This document shows, in pieces, positions 34,562-44,036 of a stretch of DNA of 64,000 nucleotides; position 1 is the first letter of the stretch, and the number at the start of each line of letters is the position of its first letter. The position numbers were made by a program, and so were the translations under genes. The DNA comes from Chloroflexota bacterium. GTDB taxonomy: Bacteria; Chloroflexota; Dehalococcoidia; UBA2979. The stretch lies in assembly GCA_016875635.1 (NCBI GenBank), contig VGPD01000001.1:1-64000 (forward strand), given 5' to 3'. The notes below the pieces were generated by a model. It saw only the letters and a program-made list of their open reading frames with translations. It was not told the origin of the DNA and did no database searches.

Positions 34562-35683
34562 TTATGGAATGAACGCGTCGCGGATGCGCGAGAAGATCGA
34601 AGGGTCTTCCGGCACGTCCGGCGTCCCGAGGGATTCCGCGAGTTTCGCCAAGAGCGCCTTCTGGTCCTTCGTCAGCGTGGTCGGCGTCACGACGTGTGTG
34701 CGCACGAGGAGATCGCCGCGCCCGCTGCCGCGCAGGTACGGGACACCCTTGCCACGGATCGCGTGGACCTCGCCGTGCTGGACACCCGGCTTCAGCTTCA
34801 ACTCGACCGTCTCGCCCTCGAGCGTAGGCACGTCGATGTCGATCCCGAGCGAGGCCTGCGCGATGTTCAGCGGCAGGTCGTAGATCAGGTCGTTCTCCGC
34901 ACGCTTGAACTGCTCGTGCGGCCGGACGCGAAGCTCCACGTACAGGTGCCCCGGCTGTCCGCCGCGCGGCCCGTGGTCGCCCTCGCCCGAAATGCGCAGC
35001 AGCGAACCGTCGTCGACGCCCGCCGGCACCTTGATCGTGCGGCTCACCTTCACGCGCCGGAGGCCGTTCTCGCGGCACGTCTTGCACGGGTCGGTGACGA
35101 TCGTCCCCTCGCCCCGGCAACGCCCGCATGCCGCCACGTTTACGAACTGCCCGAAGACGGACTGCTGCACGCGGCGCAACTCGCCCTGCCCCTTGCAGTC
35201 GGGACATTCGGGCCGCGCGGCGCCGTTCACCTGGCCGGTGGAGTTGCAGTCGGGACAGCGCTCGGTCCGCTGGTACGTCATCTCCTGCTCCACGCCGAAG
35301 ACCGCCTCCTCCAGGGTCAGCGTCATCGTCGCCCGCAGGTCAGCGCCGGGCTGCGGCCCGGCGCGTCGCGAGGCGGTGCCGCGGAAGAACGCATCGAAGA
35401 TGTCGCCGAAGCCGCCGAACCCCTCGTGCCCCGAGAAGCCCTGCGCGCCCGCGTTGCCGATGCCCGCCGCGCCGTAACGGTCGTACCGCGCGCGCTTCTC
35501 CGGGTCGGACAGCACCTCGTAGGCCGCGTTGATCTGCTTGAACCGCGCCTCGGCGCCCTCGTCCTTGTTCCGGTCGGGGTGGTACTCCATCGCGAGTTTG
35601 CGGAACGCGCGCTTCACATCGTCCGGGGAGGCATCCCGGGCGACGCCCAGCGTCGCGTAGAGGTCGTCGGTACCGGTGGTCAT
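34562..35683 (-). CDS. dnaJ: Chaperone DnaJ
   Basis: Hsp40 co-chaperone that stimulates DnaK ATP hydrolysis. The 373-residue protein has the J domain (about 7-70) with HPD in MEYHPDRNK, a Gly/Phe-rich linker (about 75-105), the zinc-binding domain with four C-x2-C-x-G-x-G-like repeats (CPDCNSTG, CPDCKGQG, CGRCRGEG, CKTCRENG; the last lacks one Gly) and the C-terminal substrate-binding domain. It is in the hrcA-grpE-dnaK region but separated from dnaK by a phosphatase gene. A small hairpin covers its ribosome-binding site. Confidence 0.95.
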   Translation of the reverse strand: MTTGTDDLYATLGVARDASPDDVKRAFRKLAMEYHPDRNKDEGAEARFKQINAAYEVLSDPEKRARYDRYGAAGIGNAGAQGFSGHEGFGGFGDIFDAFFRGTASRRAGPQPGADLRATMTLTLEEAVFGVEQEMTYQRTERCPDCNSTGQVNGAARPECPDCKGQGELRRVQQSVFGQFVNVAACGRCRGEGTIVTDPCKTCRENGLRRVKVSRTIKVPAGVDDGSLLRISGEGDHGPRGGQPGHLYVELRVRPHEQFKRAENDLIYDLPLNIAQASLGIDIDVPTLEGETVELKLKPGVQHGEVHAIRGKGVPYLRGSGRGDLLVRTHVVTPTTLTKDQKALLAKLAESLGTPDVPEDPSIFSRIRDAFIP

Positions 35684-35689
35684 AGACTG

Positions 35690-35707
35690 TCCATCCTAGA
35701 GGATGGA
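35690..35707 (-). promoter_or_regulatory. Hairpin sequestering the dnaJ ribosome-binding site
   Basis: On the minus strand TCCATCC-TCTA-GGATGGA forms a 7-bp stem. The 3' arm GGATGG is the only Shine-Dalgarno-like sequence for dnaJ, 7 bases before its ATG. Pairing would mask it, so the element could act as a simple RNA thermometer or translational brake. Confidence 0.4.
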
Positions 35708-35752
35708 TCGCGTGGGCGCGCCTCGGGCGTTACCCGCAGCCGCTCGCCGGGC

Positions 35753-36505
35753 CTACAGGCCCTCATCTGCGAGGACCCGTCGCAGCCCCTGGATCGCGTC
35801 CGCGGACACGCCCACTCCGCGCAGATACGCCTCCGCGCCGCCGTACCGCTCCTGCAACCCGTCGAGGAACCCGGAAATCGCCTCCGGTGGGACGCTCAGG
35901 GCGTAGTCGATCTGCGCGGGTGTCGCCTGGGTGAACCAGCCCCCGCGCACCTGCCAGTACGCCACCGCCCGTTCGCGCTCCAGGTTGGTCATCGCGTAGT
36001 CCGTCTCGATTGTCGCTCGCGGGACGCCGAGGATCTCCAGGGTCATCGCGCTGACGATCCCCGTCCGGTCTTTCCCGGCGGAACAGTGGACGACGACGGG
36101 GTATGAGGCAGGGTCGCCCAGTACCTCGAAGGCAGCCCGGAACGCATCACCGCCCACTTCGAGGGACGACAGGTACCGCTCGGCCGAGATCCCTGCCGCG
36201 GCGATCACCTCGAATGGCTCCTGCGACGGGAGGATCGAGAGCCGATGGTACGCCGTACCCAGCGTCGTGGCCGCGTCCGTCTCGTCACGCCCCGCCTCGT
36301 CGTCTCGCCGCAGGTCGAGGATCGTGGCGATGTCGAGCGCGCGCGCCCGTTCGATGTCCGCCTCGCTCATCCGTGACGGGGAGCCCGCCCGGTAGAAGCG
36401 CCGCCAGGCGAGCGTCCCGCTCCCTGCGGTGGCATAGCCGCCCAGGTCGCGCACGTTGAACCAGCGCTCGAACGGTAGATGCCGGCGTTTGAACTCATCG
36501 ATCAC
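35753..36505 (-). CDS. Tyrosine-protein phosphatase family protein
   Basis: The 250-residue protein belongs to the bacterial dual-specificity/tyrosine phosphatase group (Y_phosphatase3). It begins with FNVRDLGGYATAGSG, the N-terminal family motif, and has the catalytic P-loop VVVHCSAGKDRTGIVSA (C-x5-R) near residue 140, with the Lys-Asp typical of phosphatases that can also act on phosphoinositides. It sits between dnaK and dnaJ on the same strand, preceded by a strong hairpin after dnaK, so it may be transcribed separately from the heat-shock genes. Confidence 0.88.
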   Translation of the reverse strand: MIDEFKRRHLPFERWFNVRDLGGYATAGSGTLAWRRFYRAGSPSRMSEADIERARALDIATILDLRRDDEAGRDETDAATTLGTAYHRLSILPSQEPFEVIAAAGISAERYLSSLEVGGDAFRAAFEVLGDPASYPVVVHCSAGKDRTGIVSAMTLEILGVPRATIETDYAMTNLERERAVAYWQVRGGWFTQATPAQIDYALSVPPEAISGFLDGLQERYGGAEAYLRGVGVSADAIQGLRRVLADEGL

Positions 36506-36528
36506 GGCTACCTCCGGCCTCGCAGACG

Positions 36529-36558
36529 GACGCCCGCCGAGTACGCTCGGCGGGCGTC
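36529..36558 (-). terminator. Strong hairpin after dnaK
   Basis: A perfect 13-bp stem (gacgcccgccgag and its complement) with a 4-base loop lies 28 bases after the dnaK stop. No T-run follows, but the stem should at least reduce read-through from hrcA-grpE-dnaK into the phosphatase and dnaJ. Confidence 0.6.
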
Positions 36559-36586
36559 ATGTTGCATCTCTGCGGATCGCCGCGCG

Positions 36587-38482
<1,896 letters not shown>

Positions 38483-38504
38483 GTTGCTGCCTCGCTCTCC
38501 CGCG

Positions 38505-39059
38505 TTACCGCGTCTGCGCGTCGTGGCCGCCGGAGGCCTCTGCCTCGGCGGGGACACCCGCGCCCACAATCACCATCGCTGGCCGTACCACCCGGTCGCC
38601 GAGCGCGTACCCGCGCCGGACCAGATGGACGACCGCCCCGTCCGGGCCGGGGGCCGTGCCGGCGGCCTCGTGTCGGGCCGGGTCGAACGGCTTGCCGAGC
38701 GCGTGGATCTCCGTGACACCGCTCTGCTCCAGCACGCCGCGGAACTTCTGCATCACCAGCCGCACGCCTTCAGCCCACGGCTGTTCCGACATCTCTCCTG
38801 GCGTGGCGTCGATCGCGCGCTCGAGGTCATCGAACACCGGGAGGAACGCCGAGACCGCGCCGGCCACCGCCGCAGCGCTCCACTCCGCGCGTTCGTCGCG
38901 CGATCGACGGAGCAGGTTCTGATAGTCCGCCACCGCCCGCGCATGCGCCCCCCGCGCGGCTTCGAGCTCCGCGCGCAGCGACTCAACGTCGGGTTCGCCC
39001 TCGGCGCCGAGGGATGCCGTAGCCTCCGGCGTGCCGGGGGACTGCTCTTCGTCCGTCAT
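38505..39059 (-). CDS. grpE: Nucleotide exchange factor GrpE
   Basis: GrpE releases ADP from DnaK. The 184-residue protein has an acidic disordered start, a long coiled coil (about 25-70, [34 protein letters not shown]) read here in parts, and the C-terminal beta domain with [11 protein letters not shown] and [20 protein letters not shown] at 39059 has ggagaagg upstream; a GTG two codons earlier (39065) is possible. dnaK follows after 22 bases. Confidence 0.95.
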   Translation of the reverse strand: MTDEEQSPGTPEATASLGAEGEPDVESLRAELEAARGAHARAVADYQNLLRRSRDERAEWSAAAVAGAVSAFLPVFDDLERAIDATPGEMSEQPWAEGVRLVMQKFRGVLEQSGVTEIHALGKPFDPARHEAAGTAPGPDGAVVHLVRRGYALGDRVVRPAMVIVGAGVPAEAEASGGHDAQTR

Positions 39060-39127
39060 CGTCACCTTCTCCGGAGGGGGCGCCGCGCCGCTGCGGCCCG
39101 CCCTCGGCCCGGTCCCACGCGCGGTCG

Positions 39128-40144
39128 TTACCGCATGTCGCGCAGGAGTTGTCCCATCAAGGAGGCGATGTAACGCACACGCGGGATCGTCCGCTCGTAC
39201 GCCATCCGCGTCGGTCCGACCACCGCGACCGTACCGGCCGCGTCCGAGTCGCCGTACCGCGCGATCACCACGCTCCAGTCCTGCATTTCGTCGGCGGCCA
39301 GCTCGTTGCCGATGACGACCCGTGTCTCCCCCGGCTGTGCATCCGCCGCGCCCTCCAGCAGGGAGCGCAGGCGATACGCCTGAAGCCGCGCCACCGCGTC
39401 CAGCATCCGGTCGGGATCCGCGAACTCCGGCTGGCGGAGCGCGCGAGACAGTCCGTCCAGATAGGTCTCTTCAGCCCCGCGATGCTCCTCGATCAACTCG
39501 GCCGTCTCCCGCACGATGCTGGCTTCGTCCGTATCTGCCATCTCCGCGGCCAGCGCGCGTGCGCCTGCCCCGTCCATCGCCGCAAGGCGCGCGTTCAGTC
39601 GCGCCGCCCGGTCCTGCAATTGCGCCTGCGTCGCCGGCATCCGAAGCGGCACCAGCCGCTGCCGGAGTCGCCCGTCGTCCATCACCGCCACCAGGAGCGC
39701 GGTGTCCGGGTTCAGTTCGACCAGTTGCAGGTGCCGGAGTCGCCCTGCCGTCACGGTCCGGGGCCGTGTCACGACCGCGACGTTCCCCACCGCACCCGCG
39801 AGGATCGTCGCCGTCAGGCTCAACCACTCGTCCAGCGCGCCAGCCACCTGATGCAACTGGTGGGTGATGGTCCGTTGCTCATCGACCCCTACCGGCTCTT
39901 CCGCCATCAGCGACTGCACGTACGTGCGGTAGCCGAGGTCGGACGGAATCCGGCCCGCCGACGTGTGCGGGTGGGTGATATACCCCTCGTCCTCCAGCCG
40001 CGCCATCTCGTTTCGCACCGTCGCCGACGAGACATCAAGGCCTCGACGGTCGACCAGCGCCTTTGACGAGACGGGCTCAGCCGTCTGGACGTATTCCCGC
40101 ACTACCAGCCCGAGGATGGTCGCGCGACGCTCGGTGAGCACCAT
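39128..40144 (-). CDS. hrcA: Heat-inducible transcription repressor HrcA
   Basis: HrcA binds CIRCE and represses chaperone genes at normal temperature. The 338-residue protein starts MVLTERRATILGLVVREY with the winged-helix DNA-binding region (SSATVRNEMARLEDEGYI, THPHTSAGRIPSDLGYR), followed by a GAF-like domain with an inserted segment and ends RVRYIASLMGQLL. The ATG at 40144 is chosen over an open frame to 40162 because CIRCE lies 11 bases upstream. It is first in hrcA-grpE-dnaK. Confidence 0.96.
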   Translation of the reverse strand: MVLTERRATILGLVVREYVQTAEPVSSKALVDRRGLDVSSATVRNEMARLEDEGYITHPHTSAGRIPSDLGYRTYVQSLMAEEPVGVDEQRTITHQLHQVAGALDEWLSLTATILAGAVGNVAVVTRPRTVTAGRLRHLQLVELNPDTALLVAVMDDGRLRQRLVPLRMPATQAQLQDRAARLNARLAAMDGAGARALAAEMADTDEASIVRETAELIEEHRGAEETYLDGLSRALRQPEFADPDRMLDAVARLQAYRLRSLLEGAADAQPGETRVVIGNELAADEMQDWSVVIARYGDSDAAGTVAVVGPTRMAYERTIPRVRYIASLMGQLLRDMR

Positions 40145-40154
40145 CGCCCCCCCT

Positions 40155-40183
40155 GTTAGCACTCTCGGGGAGAGAGTGCTAAC
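40155..40183. promoter_or_regulatory. CIRCE operator of the heat-shock operon
   Basis: Perfect consensus CIRCE: TTAGCACTC (40156-40164), nine bases, GAGTGCTAA (40174-40182). The pairing extends to 12 bp per arm with a 5-base centre. It lies just downstream of a TTGACC-17-CAGAAT promoter and 11 bases before hrcA, the standard site for HrcA autoregulation. Confidence 0.97.
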
Positions 40184-40194
40184 TCATGCTCCAA

Positions 40195-40223
40195 ATTCTG
40201 GCAGACTCCCGCCAGCAGGTCAA
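40195..40223 (-). promoter_or_regulatory. Promoter of hrcA-grpE-dnaK
   Basis: On the minus strand TTGACC (-35, 40218-40223) and CAGAAT (-10, 40195-40200) are separated by exactly 17 bases. The expected start point falls directly before CIRCE, so HrcA bound there would block initiation. Confidence 0.6.
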
Positions 40224-40260
40224 TCCACGGGATCGCCCGAACAACCCCTCGCGCGCTCCA

Positions 40261-40266
40261 TATACT
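40261..40266 (+). promoter_or_regulatory. TATACT -10 box for the CMD-family gene
   Basis: TATACT (5 of 6) lies 44 bases before the ATG at 40311, with gaggagg as the ribosome-binding site. The -35 region (cgaaca at a 17-base spacing) is weak. Confidence 0.45.
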
Positions 40267-40310
40267 CCGCTCCCGCCCGTCATCTCCGGGCGACAGCCGA
40301 GGAGGCAGCC

Positions 40311-40871
40311 ATGCGTATCCAGCCCATCGCAGAGCGAGAACCACTGGACGCCGCCGGGAAGCAGGCCTGGGACGCCGTGGCCGAGCGCCGGGGCGGGCGC
40401 GTCGGGGGCCCGTTCGGCGTCCTCATGCACAGCCCCGCCGCCGCCGAGCGCGTCGCCCGTGTCGGTGACCACGTCCGTTTTGATATTGACCTCCCGTCCG
40501 CCGAGCGCGAACTCGCGATCATCGCCACCGCCCGGGAGTTTGACACGGAGGTCGAGTGGGGGGGCCACAGCCGCCTAGCGATCGAGGCAGGCGTGCCGGA
40601 GGCGACCGTCGATGTCGTCGCGAAGCGCGGCGACCTGAAGGGGCTGACCGCCCGCGATACCGAAATCATCACGTTCGTCCGGGAGCTGCTCGGGCCGAAG
40701 CGCCGCGTCTCCGAGGCGGTCTTCCAGGGGCTCCACGCACGGCTGGGCGACCAGGGCATGGTCGACCTCGCCACGCTCGTCGGGTACTACGCCATGCTCG
40801 GGTGCGTGCTGAACACGTTTGAGGTGCCCTCCGGCCCCGACGCTCGGCCGCTTCCGGCCATCACCCGCTGA
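40311..40871 (+). CDS. Carboxymuconolactone decarboxylase (AhpD-like) family protein
   Basis: The 186-residue protein starts at an ATG with gaggagg 5 bases upstream. It has the CMD family core: ELAIIATAREFDTEVEWGGHSRLAI (E-W-x-x-H) and a later LVGYYAMLGCVLNTFEV. AhpD-like members use a C-x-x-C pair; here only one cysteine (Cys in LGCVLN) is present near the end, so thiol peroxidase-reductase activity is unlikely. The protein resembles the decarboxylase/uncharacterised branch. It is divergent from hrcA, sharing the 166-base control region. Confidence 0.8.
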   Translation: MRIQPIAEREPLDAAGKQAWDAVAERRGGRVGGPFGVLMHSPAAAERVARVGDHVRFDIDLPSAERELAIIATAREFDTEVEWGGHSRLAIEAGVPEATVDVVAKRGDLKGLTARDTEIITFVRELLGPKRRVSEAVFQGLHARLGDQGMVDLATLVGYYAMLGCVLNTFEVPSGPDARPLPAITR

Positions 40872-40911
40872 CCAACCACGGCGAGGCGTCGCGGTCTCCG
40901 GGCGCCTCGCC

Positions 40912-40917
40912 TAGTCT
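40912..40917 (+). promoter_or_regulatory. TAGTCT -10 box of the ECF sigma gene, leaderless
   Basis: TAGTCT lies 6 bases before the ATG at 40924 with no ribosome-binding site, like the boxes at 396 and 15797. Confidence 0.45.
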
Positions 40918-40923
40918 GCGCGT

Positions 40924-41586
40924 ATGCCTGCACGGAAGCGGGCCGCGGCGAGGCGGGAGCGACTGAGGATGGCCCAGCCCCGTCGCCACCCGTCCCAGCA
41001 CGCCGCTCCACCCGCCTCGGAGGCGGAACGCGAGGAGCGGGTCGCTGCCGCTGCCGACCCCCCGGCGTTCTCCGCGCTGTACGAGGCCCATGCGCCGCGG
41101 ATCTACCGCTACCTCTTGCACCGCACCTCCAGCCCGGCAGAGGCGGAGGAACTGACCTCCCGCACCTTTGTCCAGGCGCTCGCCGGGCTGGACCAGTACC
41201 GCGGACGCGGCGAGTTCGGGGCCTGGCTGATGGGGATCGCCCACCATCTGCTGCTCAACTGGTACCGCGCCAGGGGTCGGCGCCCGTCCACCGAGGGGCT
41301 CGACGCCGCCCTGGATGTTGCCTCGGACCTTCCCGGCCCGGCGGAGAGCCTCGAACAGAACGAGGCGATCATGCGGGTGCGTGCGGCGGTCGCCGCCCTC
41401 GCTCCGGAACGCCAGAGGCTGATCGCCCTGAAATACGTCGATGGCCGCTCCAACGCCGAGGTCGCGGATATCATGGGGCGCACGGAAGGCGCGGTGAAGG
41501 CTCTTCACCACCGCACGCTTCGTGAATTGCAGCGGCTGCTCAACGAGATTGAGGCCGCCCCCCCTCGCGAAAGGACGACGCGATGA
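40924..41586 (+). CDS. RNA polymerase ECF-type sigma factor
   Basis: The 220-residue protein has sigma region 2 (about 47-115: FSALYEAHAPRIYRYLLHRT..AEELTSRTFVQAL..GEFGAWLMGIAHHLLLNWYRAR) and region 4 (about 150-205: LAPERQRLIALKYVDGRSNAEVADIMGRTEGAVKALHHRTLREL). The first 45 residues are an Arg/Ala-rich extension. No anti-sigma gene is next to it. The stop overlaps fabH (ATGA), so it is translationally coupled to a lipid-synthesis gene. Confidence 0.9.
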   Translation: MPARKRAAARRERLRMAQPRRHPSQHAAPPASEAEREERVAAAADPPAFSALYEAHAPRIYRYLLHRTSSPAEAEELTSRTFVQALAGLDQYRGRGEFGAWLMGIAHHLLLNWYRARGRRPSTEGLDAALDVASDLPGPAESLEQNEAIMRVRAAVAALAPERQRLIALKYVDGRSNAEVADIMGRTEGAVKALHHRTLRELQRLLNEIEAAPPRERTTR

Positions 41587-42620
41587 GGTTGGCCGCCCGC
41601 ATCACCGGCGTCGGTGCCTACCTGCCCGAGCGCATCCTCACGAACATTGACCTCGAGCGGATGGTGGAGACGGACGACGCCTGGATCGTGGAGCGCACCG
41701 GCATCCGTGAGCGCCATATCGCCGCCGACCACGAGACGACGAGCACCATGGGGGCCGAGGCCGCCCGACGCGCCCTCGCGACCGCCGGGATCGAGGCCAC
41801 GGACCTCGACCTCATCGTCACCGGGACCTGCACTCCGGATGGCCTCTTTCCCGCCGCCGCCACCCTCATCCAGCACCAGATCGGCGCGACCCGCGCCGGC
41901 ACGTTCGATGTGAACGCCGCCTGCACCGGCTTCCTCTCCGCGCTCTCCGTCGCGACCAATTTCATCGTGGCCGGCCAGGCCGAACGCGCTCTCGTCGTCG
42001 GCGCCGAGACGCTCTCCCGCATCGTGGACTGGACTGACCGCGGCACCTGCGTCCTGTTCGGCGATGGCGCGGGCGCTGTCGTCGTGGAGCGAGCGCCCGA
42101 TGGTGAGCCGGGTGGCGTGGACGCCATGGTCCTGCGCGCGGACGGGGCGCAGGCGCCGCTGCTCTACTCACAGGGCCCGTGCAGTGCGACCGCGCTGTCG
42201 CACGAGGCGAAGATCATCATGGACGGCCGCAACGTCTTCCGGCACGCCGTCACCGCGATGGCGGACGCCTCGTCGGAGGCTCTCCGCCGCGCCGGCCTGA
42301 CGGCTGACGATCTCGCGCTCGTGGTGCCGCACCAGGCGAACCTGCGCATCATCACGGCGGTCGCCGACCGCCTGGGCATGCCGATGGAGCGTGTGTTCGT
42401 GAACGTGGACCGCACCGGGAATACCTCCAGCGCCACGATCCCGATCGCGCTGGCCGAGGCCGTTGCGGGTGGCCGTCTTGCGGCCGGAGACCGCTTCCTG
42501 CTGACGGCTTTCGGCGGCGGGCTCACCTGGGGGGCGCTCGTCCTCGAATGGGCGGGTGTGCGCGTGCCCTCCGCCGTCCGCATGCCCACCGGCGCACTGG
42601 TGGCGAGCCCCTCGGCGTGA
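41583..42620 (+). CDS. fabH: 3-oxoacyl-ACP synthase III (KAS III)
   Basis: FabH joins acetyl-CoA (or a branched acyl-CoA) with malonyl-ACP to start fatty-acid synthesis. The 345-residue thiolase-fold enzyme has all catalytic residues: Cys in VNAACTGFLSAL, His in VVPHQANLRI and Asn in DRTGNTSSATIP. The N-terminus ITGVGAYLPERILTN is typical. The C-terminus is about 20 residues longer than E. coli FabH. It overlaps the sigma gene by 4 bases and is followed after 7 bases by a ketosynthase homologue lacking its Cys. Confidence 0.95.
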   Translation: MRLAARITGVGAYLPERILTNIDLERMVETDDAWIVERTGIRERHIAADHETTSTMGAEAARRALATAGIEATDLDLIVTGTCTPDGLFPAAATLIQHQIGATRAGTFDVNAACTGFLSALSVATNFIVAGQAERALVVGAETLSRIVDWTDRGTCVLFGDGAGAVVVERAPDGEPGGVDAMVLRADGAQAPLLYSQGPCSATALSHEAKIIMDGRNVFRHAVTAMADASSEALRRAGLTADDLALVVPHQANLRIITAVADRLGMPMERVFVNVDRTGNTSSATIPIALAEAVAGGRLAAGDRFLLTAFGGGLTWGALVLEWAGVRVPSAVRMPTGALVASPSA

Positions 42621-42627
42621 CGTCGCT

Positions 42628-44004
42628 GTGACCTCGCGTCCGGCCGAGATCGTCTACACACGTACCGAGGGCCAGCCCTCCGATCTGTCTGAAGCGCCTC
42701 GCCCGCGCGTCGTCATCACGGGAGTGGGCGTCGTCCACGCCCTCGGCCGTACCACGGGCGAGATCTGGGAGGCGATGGCGGAGCAGCGCAGCGCCGTCGG
42801 GCCGATCACGCGTTTCGACGCTTCGCCATTCGCGACGCGGATCGCCGCGGAGGTGCGCGACGACGCTGATCCACGGTTCAAGCCGGAATACTGGGCCGCC
42901 CTCGACCGCCGCTCACGCTTCGCCGTCAGCGCCGCCCTCTCCGCGGTGCAGGGCGCTGGCGTCACCTTCACGGCGCAGAACCGCGCGCAGGTCGCCGTGG
43001 TCATGGCCTCCGAGCGCCCCGAGGAAGACCGCCTGCTCGATGGCGCGCGCCACCTGGTCGCCGGCGAGATCGCGAGCGCGGTCGCCACCCTCGCCGCGAA
43101 CGCCCGGCCGCATGCCGCCGCCGAACGGATCGCCGCCCTTCTCGGGACCACCGGTCCCGTCCTGCAACTGGAGAACCGCGCCCCCGGCGGCCTAGCGGCG
43201 ATCATCGAGGCCGCGGCGATCCTCCGGCGCGGCGACGCGCTGGTCGCCGTCGCCGGAGGCGCGGAGGCGCCCGTCACACCGCTCTCCCTCGCCGCCTTCC
43301 AGGGCACCGGCTCGCTCTCCACGCGCAATGGCGCCCCGCACGAGGCATCACGTCCGCTCGACCTCGACCGCGATGGCTTCGTCCTCGCCGAAGGCGCGGC
43401 CGTCGTCGTCCTCGAACGTCTTGAAGTCGCCGTCGCCCGCGGGGCGCGCATCCTCGCGGAGATCGAGGGGGAGGCGATGACGTTCTCTGCCGGCCGTGAT
43501 GGCATCCCCGGCTTCGATGCCGACCAGATCGCGCGCAGCATCCAGCTCGCGCTCGTAACCAGCGGGCGCATCCAGTCGGAGGTCGACCTCCTCGCGCTCC
43601 ACGCCGCCGGCAACGTCGAGGGCGACCGCCTGGAGGCGCACGCCGTCCGGATGATCTTCGGCGCGTCCGCCCGCCATCACATGTACACGCCGGCGCTGAA
43701 GTCCCACCTCGGCCATGCGCTCGCCGCCTCCGGGCCGCTCGCGCTCGCCGTGGTGCTGGAGGCGATGCATCGCCAGCAGATCCCCGGTACGCGAAACCTC
43801 GTGCGCGAGGATCCCGAGGTCGACCTGGACGCCAGCCCGAACGGGCCCCGCGTGGACACCCTCCGCGTTGCGATGGTGAACGCGACCGGTTGGGCACACA
43901 ACGCCACCCTCGCCATTTGCCACCCCGCCTCGATGCGTCCCATCCCTGCCGCCTCTGGGGCCGCGGGGGACGTGCTCGCCATCCCGGACGAAGCGATGCC
44001 ATAG
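42628..44004 (+). CDS. FabF-like ketosynthase homologue without the active-site cysteine
   Basis: The 458-residue protein aligns with KAS II (FabF) from VVITGVGVVHALGRTTGEIWEAM to the end, but the Cys motif (TACTSG in FabF) reads ENRAPGGL: the nucleophile is Ala185. The other catalytic residues remain: His325 (LHAAGNVEGD), Lys358 and His363 (LKSHLGHALAASG), at the same spacing as in FabF. It may act like KS-beta/chain-length factors or as a malonyl-ACP decarboxylase, as known for KSQ-type domains. GTG at 42628 is the most likely start. Confidence 0.88.
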   Translation: MTSRPAEIVYTRTEGQPSDLSEAPRPRVVITGVGVVHALGRTTGEIWEAMAEQRSAVGPITRFDASPFATRIAAEVRDDADPRFKPEYWAALDRRSRFAVSAALSAVQGAGVTFTAQNRAQVAVVMASERPEEDRLLDGARHLVAGEIASAVATLAANARPHAAAERIAALLGTTGPVLQLENRAPGGLAAIIEAAAILRRGDALVAVAGGAEAPVTPLSLAAFQGTGSLSTRNGAPHEASRPLDLDRDGFVLAEGAAVVVLERLEVAVARGARILAEIEGEAMTFSAGRDGIPGFDADQIARSIQLALVTSGRIQSEVDLLALHAAGNVEGDRLEAHAVRMIFGASARHHMYTPALKSHLGHALAASGPLALAVVLEAMHRQQIPGTRNLVREDPEVDLDASPNGPRVDTLRVAMVNATGWAHNATLAICHPASMRPIPAASGAAGDVLAIPDEAMP

Positions 44005-44024
44005 CCCCCGGCGGGTGGCCCCGA

Positions 44025-44030
44025 TAGGAT
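44025..44030 (+). promoter_or_regulatory. TAGGAT -10 box, leaderless arrangement for the MBL-fold gene
   Basis: TAGGAT lies 6 bases before the ATG at 44037. The following cgagg could also serve as a ribosome-binding site, so leaderless initiation is less certain here. Confidence 0.35.
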
Positions 44031-44036
44031 CGAGGC

